The translations under genes and the position numbers were made by a program. The notes under the pieces are model-generated. The model was not told the DNA's origin. It did not search any database and saw only the letters and a program-made list of their open reading frames with translations. Shown one piece after another: positions 5,653 through 6,387 of a DNA stretch of 6,387 bases. Position 1 is the first letter of the stretch, and each line of letters opens with the position of its first letter. This DNA is from Hyphomicrobiales bacterium (GTDB lineage Bacteria > Pseudomonadota > Alphaproteobacteria > Rhizobiales > Devosiaceae): NCBI GenBank assembly GCA_015487985.1, contig WFOP01000289.1, positions 1 through 6,387 of the forward strand, written 5' to 3'.

Positions 5653-6387
5653 TTATGCACTCCTCGCTAAAACACGGTTCAGCCGAGTGATTAGTGGCTC
5701 CGGTTCCGGTTCATCAGGTCCATAAACATCCCGAAACATTGAACTCAGGTCTGGCTCTTTCGACTTAATCGCAAAATCAATAGTTGCATCCATTTCGTCT
5801 TCAATTACCTTCTCAATCGCATCGAGATCGGCAGCAGCACGCCCCCCTCCGATTAGCTGTTCTCGCATAAATTTCACAGAATCACGCTGCCGCCCAATGG
5901 TCTCTTCCTCTTCTGTTCGATAGGGGCTTTTGTCTTTTCTGGCGTGCCCATAAAAGCGAAAGCACGAAACCGCGAGAAACCCGGGACTACCTGCACGAGC
6001 AGCGTCTATCAGCTCTGATGCAGCGCTCTTAACCTCGCTCACATCCAGACCATCGACGCTGACACCATTCAATCCCAAGGCCAAAGCGCGTTCATGCAGA
6101 TTAAGACCTTTCGTTGCCTGATCGATGCGTGTGCCCATGCCATATTGATTGTTTATGCAGACAAACAAAACCGGCAAGCTCCAAAGCGCAGCCAAATTCA
6201 TGCTTTCATACAAAATTCCCTGCTGCATCGCACCATCACCAAAAAACGCAACCGAAACGCTTCCGGTTTTTTTCATATTTGCAGCAATCCCCGCCCCCAC
6301 AACAGCCGGTATTCCCCCACCAACAATCGCATTGGCCCCCAAGTGCCCAAGTCCCATATCTGCGATATGCGTCGATCCACCCTTACC
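5653..6387 (-). CDS. acoA: TPP-dependent dehydrogenase E1 alpha subunit (5' end cut by window edge)
   Basis: The last 244 residues of an E1 alpha subunit; the frame is open to the right edge, so about 80-100 N-terminal residues are missing if it has the usual 320-350 aa. The visible part begins GKGGSTHIAD, the conserved segment of PDH/AcoA alpha subunits, where the usual Met after Ser is Thr. The TPP/Mg signature runs from GDGA in FFGDGAMQQG to the NN of CINNQYGMGT. The loop FYGHARKDKSPYRTEEE matches the GH..D...YR active-site loop of the family. A Met at 6357 could be mistaken for the start, but the upstream in-frame residues belong to the conserved domain. The stop lies one nt before the E1 beta ATG, a spacing that favours coupled synthesis of the two subunits. 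It supplies TPP-binding residues for oxidative cleavage of an acyloin or oxoacid. acoA is given by context with the AcoC-type E2. Confidence 0.9.
   Translation of the reverse strand, partial: GKGGSTHIADMGLGHLGANAIVGGGIPAVVGAGIAANMKKTGSVSVAFFGDGAMQQGILYESMNLAALWSLPVLFVCINNQYGMGTRIDQATKGLNLHERALALGLNGVSVDGLDVSEVKSAASELIDAARAGSPGFLAVSCFRFYGHARKDKSPYRTEEEETIGRQRDSVKFMREQLIGGGRAAADLDAIEKVIEDEMDATIDFAIKSKEPDLSSMFRDVYGPDEPEPEPLITRLNRVLARSA
5660..5665 (-). promoter_or_regulatory. ribosome binding site deciding the E1 beta start
   Basis: GAGGAG on the minus strand, inside the last codons of E1 alpha. It lies eight nt before the ATG at 5651 but has zero spacing to the alternative GTG at 5660, so the shorter 324-aa product is preferred. 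Confidence 0.7.

Noticed and set aside
5649..5660. GTG at 5660 as the E1 beta start (327 aa)
   Set aside because: The GAGGAG ribosome binding site directly abuts this GTG with no spacer, whereas it has ideal eight-nt spacing to the ATG at 5651.

Overview
The window looks like a piece of a bacterial chromosome of moderate G+C, probably from a proteobacterium and most likely an alphaproteobacterium. That placement rests on protein style only (AcoC-type E2, YegD-type Hsp70, FGGY kinase); there is no rRNA or other marker to confirm it. All six genes lie on the minus strand, so transcription runs from high to low coordinates.

From right to left, positions 6387 to 1273 hold a compact five-gene operon. 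It starts with a thiamine-diphosphate (TPP) E1 alpha subunit, cut by the window's right edge. Next come an E1 beta subunit and a lipoylated E2 whose C-terminal domain is an alpha/beta hydrolase, as in AcoC of acetoin dehydrogenase, instead of the usual acyltransferase. A small AhpD/carboxymuconolactone-decarboxylase-like protein with an intact CxxC peroxidase motif follows, then an FGGY-family sugar kinase. Two of the junctions are ATGA overlaps (E1 beta/E2 and E2/AhpD-like), one is a 1-nt gap (E1 alpha/E1 beta), and the kinase follows after 28 nt with a strong ribosome binding site.

Positions 966-1272 are non-coding. They contain a probable intrinsic terminator for the operon (about 1038-1088) and a weak candidate promoter for the next gene. 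Positions 1-965 encode the first 321 residues of a YegD-type Hsp70-family ATPase, cut by the window's left edge. It is probably a separate transcription unit.

The E1/E2 set suggests cleavage of an acyloin (a 2-keto-3-hydroxy compound such as acetoin) to an acyl-CoA and an aldehyde. The kinase in the same transcript raises the possibility that the true substrate is a sugar-like acyloin, for example a 1-deoxy-ketose, and not acetoin itself. The AhpD-like protein has the partner gene expected for a lipoamide-driven thiol peroxidase, because a lipoylated E2 is encoded immediately upstream and overlaps it. Both ideas are inference. No E3 (dihydrolipoamide dehydrogenase) gene is visible.
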